Positions 1 through 9,371 of a stretch of DNA of 64,000 nt are shown here, one piece after another. Position 1 is the stretch's first letter; each line of letters starts with the position of its first letter. The notes under the pieces were generated by a model. The model did not search any database and was not told the origin of the DNA. It worked only from the letters and a program-made list of their open reading frames with translations. Source of the DNA: an uncultured Acetatifactor sp. (GTDB taxonomy: Bacteria; Bacillota; Clostridia; Lachnospirales; Lachnospiraceae); NCBI GenBank assembly GCA_910589035.1, contig CAJUSI010000030.1, positions 19,252 to 83,251 on the forward strand, written 5' to 3'. Both the position numbers and the translations under genes were made by a program.

Positions 1-49
1 CCCGGTGACAGGCGGGGCAGACGCTGTTTTGATTTACTTTTGGAATTTC

Positions 50-1087
50 TCAGCCGGGCCTGTAAAGCAAAATCGAAGCCGATTTATTTGTAATAGAATT
101 ATCGTCTGCTGCGACGGCTACCGCATAAAAAGTATGATAGCCATCTAACCGAGCGGTATCTATGGCCGCTTCAATCACCCACATATTTCCTTTGCTTAAT
201 GTGACGTCATAGGAATACTCCTCATCCAAGGCTATGGGCCTGTGATCCAGGAAAAATGAGATTCTGTACCTTGCGCCTGCCGTTCCGCAAAGGGTATAGC
301 GCATGGCAAGCGTATCTTTTCCGGTAAGGTCGATGTTGTCATACACCAGTTCGCCGTCATAGAAGATCGTCGGATAGATGCCGTCATCCAGGGTATCCAT
401 GGTAACGCTGCTCCATCCGGCCTCCGCAAGCTCATTTTCGATGAAGGAGAAAGTGACCTTTTCCTCTGAAATGCCCACATTACGAAATATGTTTTCTGTT
501 TCTCCATATACGATGCCGCTGTCAGGAGCATCCTCATTGAAATGCAGTTTCAGCACTCTTTCCAGACTTTGATGATACCAGCCATAGCTTGAGGTTCCTT
601 TCATATCAGGCCGGAAATCGGGCCTGGTGATGCTCATGACTGTCATATTCAGGGTATCGCCCTTTTTCCCTGTGTCCGGCGTGAACACAAAGGAGAAATT
701 CTCTTCTTGCTTTTCTGATATCCGGAAGCAATGGAGATACTCATATTCCGCCCCTGCATCGTTTACCTTGTAGGCCTGAGGCTTTCCGTCCAGAAAAAGC
801 AGGAAGCCGATGCTGTCCAGCTTTCCCTCTGATAAAAAATGATAGTCCAGGACAAATTCCCCGCCATTGTATTCATAGGGCAGAACGCTCTGGTCATCCG
901 CTCTGGCGGGATTCGCCTCCCCATGGCTGAGGAACCCTAAACCGCCGTCTTCCTCCGAGCCGGCAAACGGATCTTCTTCCGCGTTCTGCGGGGGAGGGTT
1001 CTCTTCCGAAATGTTGTAATTTCCGCAGGCTGCGGCAGCAAACGGCAATACAAAAATCAGAGCCACTGAAAATAATCGCTTTCGCAT
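50..1087 (-). CDS. putative secreted lipoprotein, two-component-system-linked
   Basis: A 345-residue protein with a lipoprotein signal peptide: basic MRKR start, hydrophobic stretch 5-20, and a lipobox ending AAAC with the lipidated Cys at 21. A Glu/Asp/Asn-rich linker follows (about 25-65), as is usual for surface lipoproteins. The rest is predicted beta-rich with no family I can name. It is the gene immediately downstream of the histidine kinase. Its promoter has the same sequence and spacing as the promoter of the response-regulator gene, so I infer it belongs to that regulon and may be a sensor accessory or an output lipoprotein of the system. No catalytic motif is visible. The gene and lipobox are clear; the function is unknown. 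Confidence 0.8.
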   Translation of the reverse strand: MRKRLFSVALIFVLPFAAAACGNYNISEENPPPQNAEEDPFAGSEEDGGLGFLSHGEANPARADDQSVLPYEYNGGEFVLDYHFLSEGKLDSIGFLLFLDGKPQAYKVNDAGAEYEYLHCFRISEKQEENFSFVFTPDTGKKGDTLNMTVMSITRPDFRPDMKGTSSYGWYHQSLERVLKLHFNEDAPDSGIVYGETENIFRNVGISEEKVTFSFIENELAEAGWSSVTMDTLDDGIYPTIFYDGELVYDNIDLTGKDTLAMRYTLCGTAGARYRISFFLDHRPIALDEEYSYDVTLSKGNMWVIEAAIDTARLDGYHTFYAVAVAADDNSITNKSASILLYRPG

Positions 1088-1161
1088 TGTTGATCCTCCT
1101 ACTTGTTATAGATTCGATTCCTGTCATAGAATTCCAAACAGAATTCTACGATCTAAATGCT

Positions 1162-1193
1162 ATTATAAAAGGCAAAGGTCAAAATGCGGTCAA
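1162..1193 (-). promoter_or_regulatory. promoter with response-regulator-like direct repeats
   Basis: Read on the minus strand, TTGACC begins 26 nt before a perfect TATAAT. Between them is a second TTGAC, 11 nt after the first. The same arrangement (TTGACCGC, one variable base, TTTTGAC, then TATAAT at identical spacing) occurs upstream of the response regulator at 3248-3279. An 11-bp direct repeat next to the -35 region is typical of OmpR/PhoB-family activator sites, so I infer this is the operator of the neighbouring regulator driving the lipoprotein gene. Confidence 0.65.
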
Positions 1194-1212
1194 GGAACAG
1201 AAAATTTCATAA

Positions 1213-1253
1213 GAAAAACCAGCAAACCGTGATTTCTCACAAGCCTGCTGGTT
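1213..1253 (-). terminator. intrinsic terminator after the histidine kinase
   Basis: On the minus strand, AACCAGCA pairs with TGCTGGTT. An inner GTGA/TCAC stem closes a GAAA loop, and the outer stem runs into TTTCTT. It lies about 30 nt beyond the kinase stop and before the lipoprotein promoter, so the two transcription units appear separate. Confidence 0.6.
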
Positions 1254-1281
1254 CTGCGGCCTTTGCGTCTACTCTAAAATA

Positions 1282-2562
1282 TCAACCCACTTTATTGACT
1301 GCAAGCTTAATCGTGACGCATGCCCCGCCGGGAACGATATTTGACAGCTCTAAGCTTCCACCATGTTTCTGGCTAAGGACACGGCTTGTAGCCAATCCCA
1401 GGCCCATATGCTCCCCCGTCTTATCCTCAGAGTAAAAAAAGGTATTCTTTTTACGGAGCATTGCCTTGGAGAAGCCTTCTCCGTCGTCCGATATGGTTAT
1501 CACAAGCATGCCATCGGCAAGGGAATAGCCAAAATCCACTTTGCTTTTGGCAAATCGGATGGCATTGGAGAAGATATTCTCAACGATACGGTAAAATATC
1601 TGCTGGTCTAATTTCACCTGACATTCAGATATGTCGGAATGGTAAGAGGCCTCCAGGCTATGCTGCCTGGCGAGAAATGAAAGACTTTCCGTAGCCCTTC
1701 TTAAAAAGTCCGGTAATCGAACTACGGAATACCTTGTTTCCGTTTCTTCCATGGCATTCAGGTCACGGATATAATCCGTATACTGTTCCAGCCGTTTTGC
1801 CGTTATCGCAAGGTTTGACAGCGTATGCCGCAGTTCTTCGCCGCTTAAGCTTCCGTCTGCCAGGCACTGCTGCATATATTCCACATATCCCTCCACGATT
1901 GCAATGGGATTCCTGAGGTCATGTGCCACAGACGCCTGCAGGAGCCTGCGCTGCCTGGTCATGTTCCATAGCTGACGATTGTTATCATAGAGCGCCTGCC
2001 GCATTTCTTCAAAGGCCGTGCAGAGCCTGCCTAATTCGTCATTCCTGTTATATTCCACCGTAAAATCAAGATCCTGCTCCCTGATATGTTTTGTCGCATC
2101 GGCAAGGATCTGAATGGGCGGAGACAGCTCTCTCCTGTAGAACCACCATGCGCACAGCATGATGCCTGCAATGGAATAGACAAGAGGAAGCGCCACCATG
2201 GAAATGCCTGCCACTCTGTATAGCAGCTGCTGCTTTGGGCGGAGCGTGGAGAATCCGGCCTCGATTCTCTCTATTATGAATTCCGTATTCTCCAGAGTCA
2301 AATCCACCCCGTCAAGAACCAGCATATTCACTTCTACAGGTTCGTCAAGTATGACCCTCTGCGCTCCCTCTAATACGCTCCCGTCCTCTATGACCGTCCG
2401 GGTATTCAGCCATACTTCCCGGGAATCGGGAAGCAGCGCCTTCTGTATGCGGCAGCATCCATAAATCGTCAGGGCAGATGCCGCAAAAACAAGAAACATG
2501 GTGGCAGCTACCGCCCAGGTAAAAGCTCCTTTCATTGATTTGGGACTGCTCATTTTTTCCAT
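1282..2562 (-). CDS. sensor histidine kinase
   Basis: A 426-residue membrane kinase. TM1 lies at about 14-35 and TM2 at about 118-141, with an 80-residue extracellular sensor loop between them. A HAMP region (about 142-195) is followed by the HisKA box with phospho-acceptor His214 in SVAHDLRNP. The HATPase_c domain shows the N box (NIFSNAI), DDGEGF and GLGLA motifs. The start overlaps the response-regulator stop by 13 bp, so the pair is translationally coupled. It should autophosphorylate on extracellular stimulus and pass phosphate to the adjacent regulator. The signal is unknown; the small extracytoplasmic domain and adjacent lipoprotein suggest envelope sensing. A start at the fourth codon (Met) is possible. 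Confidence 0.93.
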   Translation of the reverse strand: MEKMSSPKSMKGAFTWAVAATMFLVFAASALTIYGCCRIQKALLPDSREVWLNTRTVIEDGSVLEGAQRVILDEPVEVNMLVLDGVDLTLENTEFIIERIEAGFSTLRPKQQLLYRVAGISMVALPLVYSIAGIMLCAWWFYRRELSPPIQILADATKHIREQDLDFTVEYNRNDELGRLCTAFEEMRQALYDNNRQLWNMTRQRRLLQASVAHDLRNPIAIVEGYVEYMQQCLADGSLSGEELRHTLSNLAITAKRLEQYTDYIRDLNAMEETETRYSVVRLPDFLRRATESLSFLARQHSLEASYHSDISECQVKLDQQIFYRIVENIFSNAIRFAKSKVDFGYSLADGMLVITISDDGEGFSKAMLRKKNTFFYSEDKTGEHMGLGLATSRVLSQKHGGSLELSNIVPGGACVTIKLAVNKVG

Positions 2563-3224
2563 TTATAGCCCATCCCCCAGACTGTTTCGATGTATTCCCT
2601 GCCCGTAGCTTCCTTCAGCTTATTCCTGATCTTTCGGATATGCTCTTTTATGACGCTGCTGTCACCTTCCGCATTCAGCCCCCAGACAGCTTCATAAATC
2701 CGCTCCCTGTCGAATGTCTGATTGGCGTTACGCATCAGAAACTCCACGATATCGAACTCACGGTTTGACAGGTTCAGCGGCTCTTCCCCATAAAAAACCG
2801 TCCGTTCCGCAAGATTTACGATCAGACCCTGGGAAGATACGATTTCAGGCGTGCACTTGCTTCTTGCGTCCCTCCTCAGATGAGCTTCCACCCTCGCTGT
2901 CAGCTCCTGCAAACCAAACGGCTTGGTTATGTAGTCATCACCGCCAGCCTGCAGACCGTTCACCTTATCCTGCTCGGTAATCCGGGCTGTCAAAAACAGA
3001 ATCGGGCAGGCGACATTTTTACGGATAATTTTGCACAGCTCCAGTCCGTCCATTTCCGGCATATTGATGTCAAGCAAGATCAAGTCCGGATAGATCTTCA
3101 GCATCGCTATTGCCCGATCTGCATTTTCCGCTGCAAGAGTCTCGTATCCACACTTCTGCAGGTGACGTGATAATAACTCTGTCAACATTTTTTCATCATC
3201 AACAATCAGTATTTTATATGCCAT
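2550..3224 (-). CDS. OmpR/PhoB-family response regulator
   Basis: A 224-residue regulator. The receiver domain (1-120) has the acidic pocket at Asp9/Asp10, phospho-acceptor Asp52 in LLDINMPEMDG and the conserved Lys in TKPF. The winged-helix DNA-binding domain (about 130-224) ends with the typical GMGYKW segment. It is the first gene of the operon with the kinase. Its own promoter carries the 11-bp direct repeat shared with the lipoprotein promoter, pointing to positive autoregulation. A strong AGGAGG site precedes ATG 3224. The family is certain; targets beyond the two shared promoters are unknown. Confidence 0.95.
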   Translation of the reverse strand: MAYKILIVDDEKMLTELLSRHLQKCGYETLAAENADRAIAMLKIYPDLILLDINMPEMDGLELCKIIRKNVACPILFLTARITEQDKVNGLQAGGDDYITKPFGLQELTARVEAHLRRDARSKCTPEIVSSQGLIVNLAERTVFYGEEPLNLSNREFDIVEFLMRNANQTFDRERIYEAVWGLNAEGDSSVIKEHIRKIRNKLKEATGREYIETVWGMGYKWKK

Positions 3225-3247
3225 GATATAACCTCCTATCCCGGAAT

Positions 3248-3279
3248 ATTATAGGGGCTAAAAGTCAAAAAGCGGTCAA
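3248..3279 (-). promoter_or_regulatory. promoter/operator of the two-component operon
   Basis: On the minus strand TTGACCGC and TTTTGAC form a direct repeat of TTGAC with 11-bp spacing, followed by TATAAT 26 nt after the first T. Spacing is identical to the lipoprotein promoter at 1162-1193. The -35 region is occupied by the repeat rather than by a correctly spaced -35 box, as expected for an activator-dependent promoter. Confidence 0.65.
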
Positions 3280-3394
3280 TTTTCTGGCATTCAGAGCATT
3301 ATCAACAACCTTTTTACGGCAGGAACTATCTTTCTGCTGTCCAGACTCCATAAACTTTATAATAGTCTTCGGTCAGCATAGTTCTATTAAAACG

Positions 3395-6300
3395 TCAATC
3401 CCACCAGAAGTACCAGACAGCGGACTGCCGCAAAGTATCGGCCAGAGCTCCAAGATTCTCAAAATTCTGATCCATATCCGGGCAGAAGCCGTACTGCTGC
3501 ACAGCCGCTTCCATAGCCGTCTCTTTTGCCACGGGAGCCGGAAGGTCAAATTCCAGTTCGTCATGGGTCATGGCGGCGGGAACCGCACCATGACGTCCGA
3601 ACCAGTACTTTGCAACTGCCATCAGCTCCTGCGTATCAGGACATTCGTTCCAGTTGCCAAAGGGCAGATAGGCAAAGATCTCCCAGGGATTTTTCACCGG
3701 GATCTTCGCCAGGATAAGGGGGCAGGTCATGTCGGTATCCGAATCCCAATAGCTGGAGAAGCGGCAGTTTTCATAGCCGCCCTCCATCCCGCCCAGGATG
3801 TCTTCCTCCCAGTCCATATCGTCATCTTCGGCTTCTTCCCTGCGCTGTCCGGTCAGCTCCTCCAGGACGGCCTCCCCCTCCTTTATGGTGGCGGCCAGCA
3901 TCTTCTTCCGGTACTCTGCCACCCTCTCCGGATCAAAGGCATATCCCTCCGCGCTGTCGCTGTCCGGGTCGGAGTTCATCACAAGGCACTCCCACAGGGT
4001 TTCGTCCACCTTCACCAGCATGGGGATAAAGCCCTCCCGCACTCCAAGGCACCGGGCATAGCGATACGCCGACATGATGGGATCGTCATCCTTCATGGAG
4101 GGGAAATAGGTACATTCGCAGTCCAGATACTCCATCATGACCCGGGCAAGCTCCGAGGACTCCGAAGTGTTCCCGTCAAAGTCCTGCCTCTGCCAGTTGG
4201 TGAAGCGCTTTTCAATTATCCTTGCCATGGCCTGGTAGTATGCCTCATCAAAGGGAAGGAACAGGTATGCCTCCTGTTGGAACTCATCGGAATGATACCG
4301 ATCCGAACCGAAATATTCCAAAGCATAGTTATCAATGTCGCCGGGATAATACGGGGAATCATTTTCCCCATAGTAGTATTGGGCAAAGGCCCTGCCTTCC
4401 CGGTTGAAGAGGGCTGAAAACAGGCAGCCGTACAGTTCCTCCCGGATGAATATCCGCAGGTCTGTGCCCTCGGGGTCGTCTTTGACCTGTTTTGCCACTT
4501 CGCCATACTCTGCCAGGAAGCTTTCATCCATCAAATCATGCTCCATACACCAGCGCAGATAGATAGCCATATGATTGTAAGAATTGACAGGGTCGATGTC
4601 CAATCCTTTTTCCTCGATGCTCTCAATGTGCAGGGAGGCATCGTCCATGTCTATGCAATCGTCATCGTCCTCTTCCGCATCCCCCTCCCCAGGCGCATAA
4701 GAAATCTTCAGAGTCATCTGCTCCTCCGGCAGGGATACGCCGGGGCCGCGGGTAATGGTATGCTTATCCTCCGCCGTAAAGCCGATGGTTTCCCCGTCCC
4801 GAAGTTCCACATCGTTCTCCAGCACATAGGACACGATACTTGCCAGGAAGTCCCTCAGATCGCCCGGCTCGGCATCGGTATTCAGCACCTCCATCTCGTC
4901 CCTGCCGAATACCTCCATGCCGTAGGTATAGGCGTTCACGCCGCCCTCGCTCCGGTACAGGCCGAACCAGATCCAGTTGAAGATGGGCAGCTCATCCTCC
5001 TGCATCATATCGGCAAAGTCCTCATAGAACCGGGGTTCGAACACCACACCGCTGGTGTAAACGCCGGAAGCGTATTTCTGGCGGCAGCAGGCGGCCGCCA
5101 GTTTGGTGTAGAGCCTGCCCTTCTCCAGGACATCTTCCTCTTTGCCCATGACCGCCACCATAATGTGGGCGCAGTGTTCTCTGGCCGCCTTGACAGCATC
5201 CGGCCACATATAATTGTTTTCCGCGTTGAGCTCGGCTTCTCCATCGGGGATGGGATAAGTCATCAGGCTGACGGCGGCGATCATGCCGCCTGCCTCAAAG
5301 ACTGCCGTGTCATCGCTTTTATTCTCGCCCTCATCCTCTTCTACGGCGATATCCCACTTTTCCTTCATGTCCCGGATAAACTGGGCTTTATCCCATTTTC
5401 CTTCCGAGAGGAGGACAAAGCCGCAGAAAGCGCCCTTTTGGTCATGCTCGCTTTCTTCCTCACTGGGATCGCCGGGATCTTCCTCGTCGCCAAGGTCGTC
5501 CTCATCGTACGGATCCTCTTCCTCGTCGATGGCATCCTCATCGTCCAGGTCATCTTCATCATCGGCGGCATCTTCCTCGTACGGATCCTCTTCCTCATCG
5601 GCGGTATCTTCCTCGTCGAGATCGTCCTCGTCGTCCTCAGGATCATAGACAGATTCATGCTCCAATCCCCTGATAAACTCCTCGAAGCTGTCCGCCAGGT
5701 GAGTGATTTTGTAATCGTCCTCCTGATCCACATGGACCACGGCTGGTTCTCCCTGGGGGCCGCAGGCCCGGTAGTCCAGGAAGATCATGTCGTGTCCTGC
5801 GCTGGGACAGTCACAGATGGCCACGCCGATGGGGGGATATTCCCACTCGTCAATCATAAACCGGCTGCCCAGCTCTCCGCAGAGGGAGCAAGCCTTCCCC
5901 CGCCCGATGCCGAAGATGCCGGTGATGGCCACATGATCCTCCGCCCAGCTGGTGGGTTCGTCGCTGGGATGGCAGGTATTCACCGGGATCCCGCCGTTGT
6001 GCCGCTTCATCAGCCAGATATAGGAGGCGGGCAGCTTGTAGCCCAGTTCCTCCTCCACGCCGGCGATCAGCTCGTCGGAGGGCGGCTCGCTGACATATTC
6101 TTTCAGGGCGTAATCGTCATCGTCCCAGAAGTTAGTGAAGTCGAACCCCTCGAACGGGGTATCACCGGGCACAAACCCGGCTTTCTTTTTCCGGCTGCGC
6201 CTGCGTTTCCGTATCTCCTCCTGGCACTCCTGAATCACCATTGGCGCGCTCTCGTCCTCCGGATCCAGCTCCGCCCAGCGCCGGGCGTAGGGGATGGCCT

Positions 6301-8173
6301 TTTCCTCCTGCCCATAGAGATACTGATAGCCGTATGCCATGCGCATATTCCATTCCGCCCTGTCCTGTCCTTCCTCCCGGACAGCTTCCAGCACCTCAAT
6401 AGCCCGCAGCAGAGCCTTGTCCCCCTTTGATTTGGGGGTGCCCTCGTCATGGTCCCCGATGATGGCGTAATTTTCCAGCGCCCGGGCCAGGGCGTATGCA
6501 GTACGGTAATTCCGCCAGCCTTCGGGGATGGCGTTCAATACCTGAATGCAACGGGTATATTCATCCTCGTCATTCCACTGCTCCAGCTGTTGGAAGAATG
6601 CCTCTGCGTTCTGTTGGGTATAAGGGATGTAGTCCATTCCGGACAGTGTTTCCTCCAGTTCGTCCTCCTGCTCCCCGGCATCCGGCTCATCATCCCGTGC
6701 ATTTTTCAAGGACACCGAGCCCGCCTCCCGGCGGAAAGTGTGGAAGCTGGCCCAGGGAAGGTCGCTGGCCTCAAAGAACTCTTTCGCCTTCTTGAGCAGC
6801 CCGCGGATGTCCCAGGCAATGAAGTCCACATAGCCGCAGTAAATGCCGGTGGCTCCGCCAATAAGGGCAGCCGTCTCCGGACCCTCCCCGGAGGTAAGCA
6901 CTTCCTCCAGTCTGTCCCGAAAGTCGAATATTTTCCGGCTGCCTTCCTCCTCCCGCAGGGTATCCAGGGGATAGCAGAAAAAGCCCGCCACCACGCCGTC
7001 GGCGTTCAGATTGTCCATGGAGCCGTTATCGGCGTTCAGATAGCCGTTTACAAGAGGAACGCAGCAGGTGGAACCCGCCATCACGTCCAACCGCCAGTCG
7101 GCGTCCGGATCCTCATCCGGCTTCATTTGGTAGGCGATGTAGGTTTCCAGATAGCCCTCCGGGTCGGTGGAGAGATCCAGTCCCTTATCCTTCAGCCTGT
7201 CAGGCAGGCAGGACAGGAGGATGGGCGGCTCCGCCTTGGGTTCCGCCAGCACGTCAAAGCTGTCTATGTATCTCATGTGGGGGATCTCGCCCAGCACCTG
7301 ATCAGTGAGAGTGGTCAGCATCCACCATACCCGGCCTTCCTCCTCCCTGAGCATGAGCAGCAGTTTTTCGCAGTAGGCGGAGAGGGCAAAGCTGTTTTCT
7401 CCCTGAGCCTCCAGCCAGATCTGTACATCCTCCCCCGAAACCTCCCAGCCATCGTTGGTGCGCAGACCGATGTTCCGGATGGGCTGCCGGCCCACCAGGA
7501 TATTCCAGTGCTCCAACACCTCTTCAGGGGCGTGCTTTTGGAAGTAGACCAGTTCGAACAGCCTGACCTTGTCCCCCTCGGGGGTGAGGATCAGCTCATA
7601 TTTATCCCCGTTGAAGCCCATCTCGAAAGAAATCTTATCAAAGACCAGGTTCAGGACTTCCTCCATTTGGGCCGCGATCTCTGCGCCGCGGGTGTGGTCC
7701 TTATCCTCGTCCATCATCCTGCGCAGCCTGGCTTCCATCTGGGCAAAGGTTTCCCACCAGTCTTCCGTCCGCTCCCGGAAGCACTCTCCGAACTGCGGAA
7801 GAGCGATATGCGTCTCACAGTAACCGATCAGCTCTATGGTATCCTCGTCGCCGGGGCGGGCATCCAGCGCCTTACGAAAGTAGGGCAATGCCCGTCCGTC
7901 CTGGTTTAAGCAGTAATAGGCATACCCCATACGGAAGTTCCAGAGATGGTCGCCCTCAAAGTATTCCCTATGCGGCTCCAGCAGGGCGATGGCCTTCTTA
8001 AGCATATCCCTGCCCTCCGGCTCGTATGGATCCGCCAGATTGTTGTAGGCGCGGGCCAGCTCACTGTCCATCTCCGGAGTGCGCTCCCCGGCAGGGATAG
8101 CCTCCAGCGCGTCAACAATCTTCTGATATTCGTCTTTCTCGTTCCACTTTTGGCACTGCTGCAAAATGTCCAT
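3395..8173 (-). CDS. giant multi-domain polyimmunity protein (TPR/SUKH/DUF4261/DUF4253)
   Basis: A 1592-residue cytosolic protein with no signal peptide or TM. Visible order: TPR-like repeats 1-125; an unassigned alpha/beta region 126-495; a second TPR-like copy 520-660, similar to the first (QKWNEKDEY versus EQWNDEDEY); a SUKH/SMI1-KNR4 domain about 680-840; an Asp/Glu-rich linker 842-912; a DUF4261-like domain 914-1160; a DUF7832-like region about 1192-1335; and a DUF4253-like C terminus about 1345-1592 ending in the characteristic WYFWWD. SUKH is an established immunity family of polymorphic toxin systems, and the DUFs recur in the same loci. I infer a fused polyimmunity protein neutralising several toxins by direct binding. 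No toxin gene is adjacent. The acidic linker is built from near-repeated Asp/Glu codons. The domain names are from memory of family patterns. Confidence 0.85.
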   Translation of the reverse strand: MDILQQCQKWNEKDEYQKIVDALEAIPAGERTPEMDSELARAYNNLADPYEPEGRDMLKKAIALLEPHREYFEGDHLWNFRMGYAYYCLNQDGRALPYFRKALDARPGDEDTIELIGYCETHIALPQFGECFRERTEDWWETFAQMEARLRRMMDEDKDHTRGAEIAAQMEEVLNLVFDKISFEMGFNGDKYELILTPEGDKVRLFELVYFQKHAPEEVLEHWNILVGRQPIRNIGLRTNDGWEVSGEDVQIWLEAQGENSFALSAYCEKLLLMLREEEGRVWWMLTTLTDQVLGEIPHMRYIDSFDVLAEPKAEPPILLSCLPDRLKDKGLDLSTDPEGYLETYIAYQMKPDEDPDADWRLDVMAGSTCCVPLVNGYLNADNGSMDNLNADGVVAGFFCYPLDTLREEEGSRKIFDFRDRLEEVLTSGEGPETAALIGGATGIYCGYVDFIAWDIRGLLKKAKEFFEASDLPWASFHTFRREAGSVSLKNARDDEPDAGEQEDELEETLSGMDYIPYTQQNAEAFFQQLEQWNDEDEYTRCIQVLNAIPEGWRNYRTAYALARALENYAIIGDHDEGTPKSKGDKALLRAIEVLEAVREEGQDRAEWNMRMAYGYQYLYGQEEKAIPYARRWAELDPEDESAPMVIQECQEEIRKRRRSRKKKAGFVPGDTPFEGFDFTNFWDDDDYALKEYVSEPPSDELIAGVEEELGYKLPASYIWLMKRHNGGIPVNTCHPSDEPTSWAEDHVAITGIFGIGRGKACSLCGELGSRFMIDEWEYPPIGVAICDCPSAGHDMIFLDYRACGPQGEPAVVHVDQEDDYKITHLADSFEEFIRGLEHESVYDPEDDEDDLDEEDTADEEEDPYEEDAADDEDDLDDEDAIDEEEDPYDEDDLGDEEDPGDPSEEESEHDQKGAFCGFVLLSEGKWDKAQFIRDMKEKWDIAVEEDEGENKSDDTAVFEAGGMIAAVSLMTYPIPDGEAELNAENNYMWPDAVKAAREHCAHIMVAVMGKEEDVLEKGRLYTKLAAACCRQKYASGVYTSGVVFEPRFYEDFADMMQEDELPIFNWIWFGLYRSEGGVNAYTYGMEVFGRDEMEVLNTDAEPGDLRDFLASIVSYVLENDVELRDGETIGFTAEDKHTITRGPGVSLPEEQMTLKISYAPGEGDAEEDDDDCIDMDDASLHIESIEEKGLDIDPVNSYNHMAIYLRWCMEHDLMDESFLAEYGEVAKQVKDDPEGTDLRIFIREELYGCLFSALFNREGRAFAQYYYGENDSPYYPGDIDNYALEYFGSDRYHSDEFQQEAYLFLPFDEAYYQAMARIIEKRFTNWQRQDFDGNTSESSELARVMMEYLDCECTYFPSMKDDDPIMSAYRYARCLGVREGFIPMLVKVDETLWECLVMNSDPDSDSAEGYAFDPERVAEYRKKMLAATIKEGEAVLEELTGQRREEAEDDDMDWEEDILGGMEGGYENCRFSSYWDSDTDMTCPLILAKIPVKNPWEIFAYLPFGNWNECPDTQELMAVAKYWFGRHGAVPAAMTHDELEFDLPAPVAKETAMEAAVQQYGFCPDMDQNFENLGALADTLRQSAVWYFWWD

Positions 8174-8191
8174 ATCCTCTTCCTCCTTAGC

Positions 8192-9265
8192 TTATTCCAA
8201 ATCCAGCCGTTCATCTCTCTCCAATGCTTTTACGCCCCAGGTGCCCGTATCAGTATCTCTCTTTCTCTGTTTTCGCATCAGACTTTCATTCTCAATTATT
8301 GTCGCCACCCGGATGATGGGACGATAAAAGTCATAGTCGCCATTCAGCTCATCGTCCTCCTGTACCTCCGGTTTATAATGGGGCGAACAGGGAAGGAAAC
8401 CGAGGAGCGGCCCCTGTCCGCCGCAGATATTACAGCCTCCGTCCCCGCCGCAGGTAGTGAAGCTGTCGGCCTGCACTACTTCCTGCATATAGGGGTCATA
8501 GGCAATGGACAGTCCGAAGAAGTTGGGTTCCTCCATGTCGTAGGGCCTGTCCTCGTCCTCCGTGTCCTCGAACCAGCGGAGGTGCATGGAATAGTCCAGC
8601 CCATCTCCCCAGGGAAACAGGGTGCGGCATCCGCCCCCGCACAGGTATGCCCATTCGTCCGCTGCGGGGAGTGATAAACCCTGTCTGCACAGCAGTTCCT
8701 TCAGTTGGGGGTAGGTCACCTCATGGTAGAGATACGCCCTCCACTGGCCGTCTATATAACAAAAGCGGGCGTGGCCCACCAGATTAAGACCTCGCATTCC
8801 GGAACGCTTATGATCTTCAAATTCCTTCAGCCAGTCCGGGTGTTCCAGCAATCGAGGGTCCTGGAAATCAATCTGTTCCCAGCCGATCTCCTCCAGTTTC
8901 CGCCCTGCCAGCATAGGCGGGATTGTAACCTGACGGACCGGGGCCATGTCCTCCCGGATAAACTCCTCTGGAGTCCCCTTATATTCGTATTCCCCGAATA
9001 CATAATTCAACTCCGCCAGATTATCTTCGTCCATGCCCTCAGAGAATTGTTCCCAGCCCAGCGTGACCGTATCGCCGGGGACAAAGACGAATTCCCGGCC
9101 GTCTTTCTCAAAAACTCCCGTGGTGCAGCTCTGCCCCCAGCGTTCAAAGGTTTGCAGGCCAAGGAAGGCCATATCATAGCAGGCAGCCAGTTTCTCCATC
9201 AGCGCCAGCTTCTCGGAAATTTCTATTTTGTTAAATTGTGAACGGTACAGCTTTTCGTTCCTCAT
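8192..9265 (-). CDS. FGE-sulfatase/SUMF1-like domain protein in the immunity island
   Basis: 357 residues from ATG 9265, chosen because GAAGGAGG lies 5 nt upstream; the frame continues 11 codons further but without a site. The middle contains LPAADEWAYLCGGG and LFPWGDG, the signature of formylglycine-generating-enzyme-like folds. A later NFFGLSIAYDPYMQEVV segment fits the C-terminal FGE region. Cysteine pairs (CGGDGGCNICGG) could bind metal, but the canonical catalytic Cys pair of true FGEs cannot be assigned. There is no signal peptide. It sits 18 nt upstream of the polyimmunity gene and is probably co-transcribed. I infer an immunity-island accessory protein rather than a sulfatase activator, because no sulfatase is present. 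Confidence 0.75.
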   Translation of the reverse strand: MRNEKLYRSQFNKIEISEKLALMEKLAACYDMAFLGLQTFERWGQSCTTGVFEKDGREFVFVPGDTVTLGWEQFSEGMDEDNLAELNYVFGEYEYKGTPEEFIREDMAPVRQVTIPPMLAGRKLEEIGWEQIDFQDPRLLEHPDWLKEFEDHKRSGMRGLNLVGHARFCYIDGQWRAYLYHEVTYPQLKELLCRQGLSLPAADEWAYLCGGGCRTLFPWGDGLDYSMHLRWFEDTEDEDRPYDMEEPNFFGLSIAYDPYMQEVVQADSFTTCGGDGGCNICGGQGPLLGFLPCSPHYKPEVQEDDELNGDYDFYRPIIRVATIIENESLMRKQRKRDTDTGTWGVKALERDERLDLE

Positions 9266-9371
9266 AAATCCTCCTTCTCTGACGTCCTGCTGCTTCACGC
9301 ATTACGGCATACTAATAAACTACTCTATCCAATCTATTGAATAATCGCCTTATTCCAGATGAACATGCGCG

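Noticed and set aside
4538..6430. Long plus-strand open frame (630 codons) opposite the polyimmunity gene
   Set aside because: Composition is hydrophobic repeats produced by reading the acidic Asp/Glu codons backwards; no start with a ribosome site and the minus-strand gene is clearly coding.
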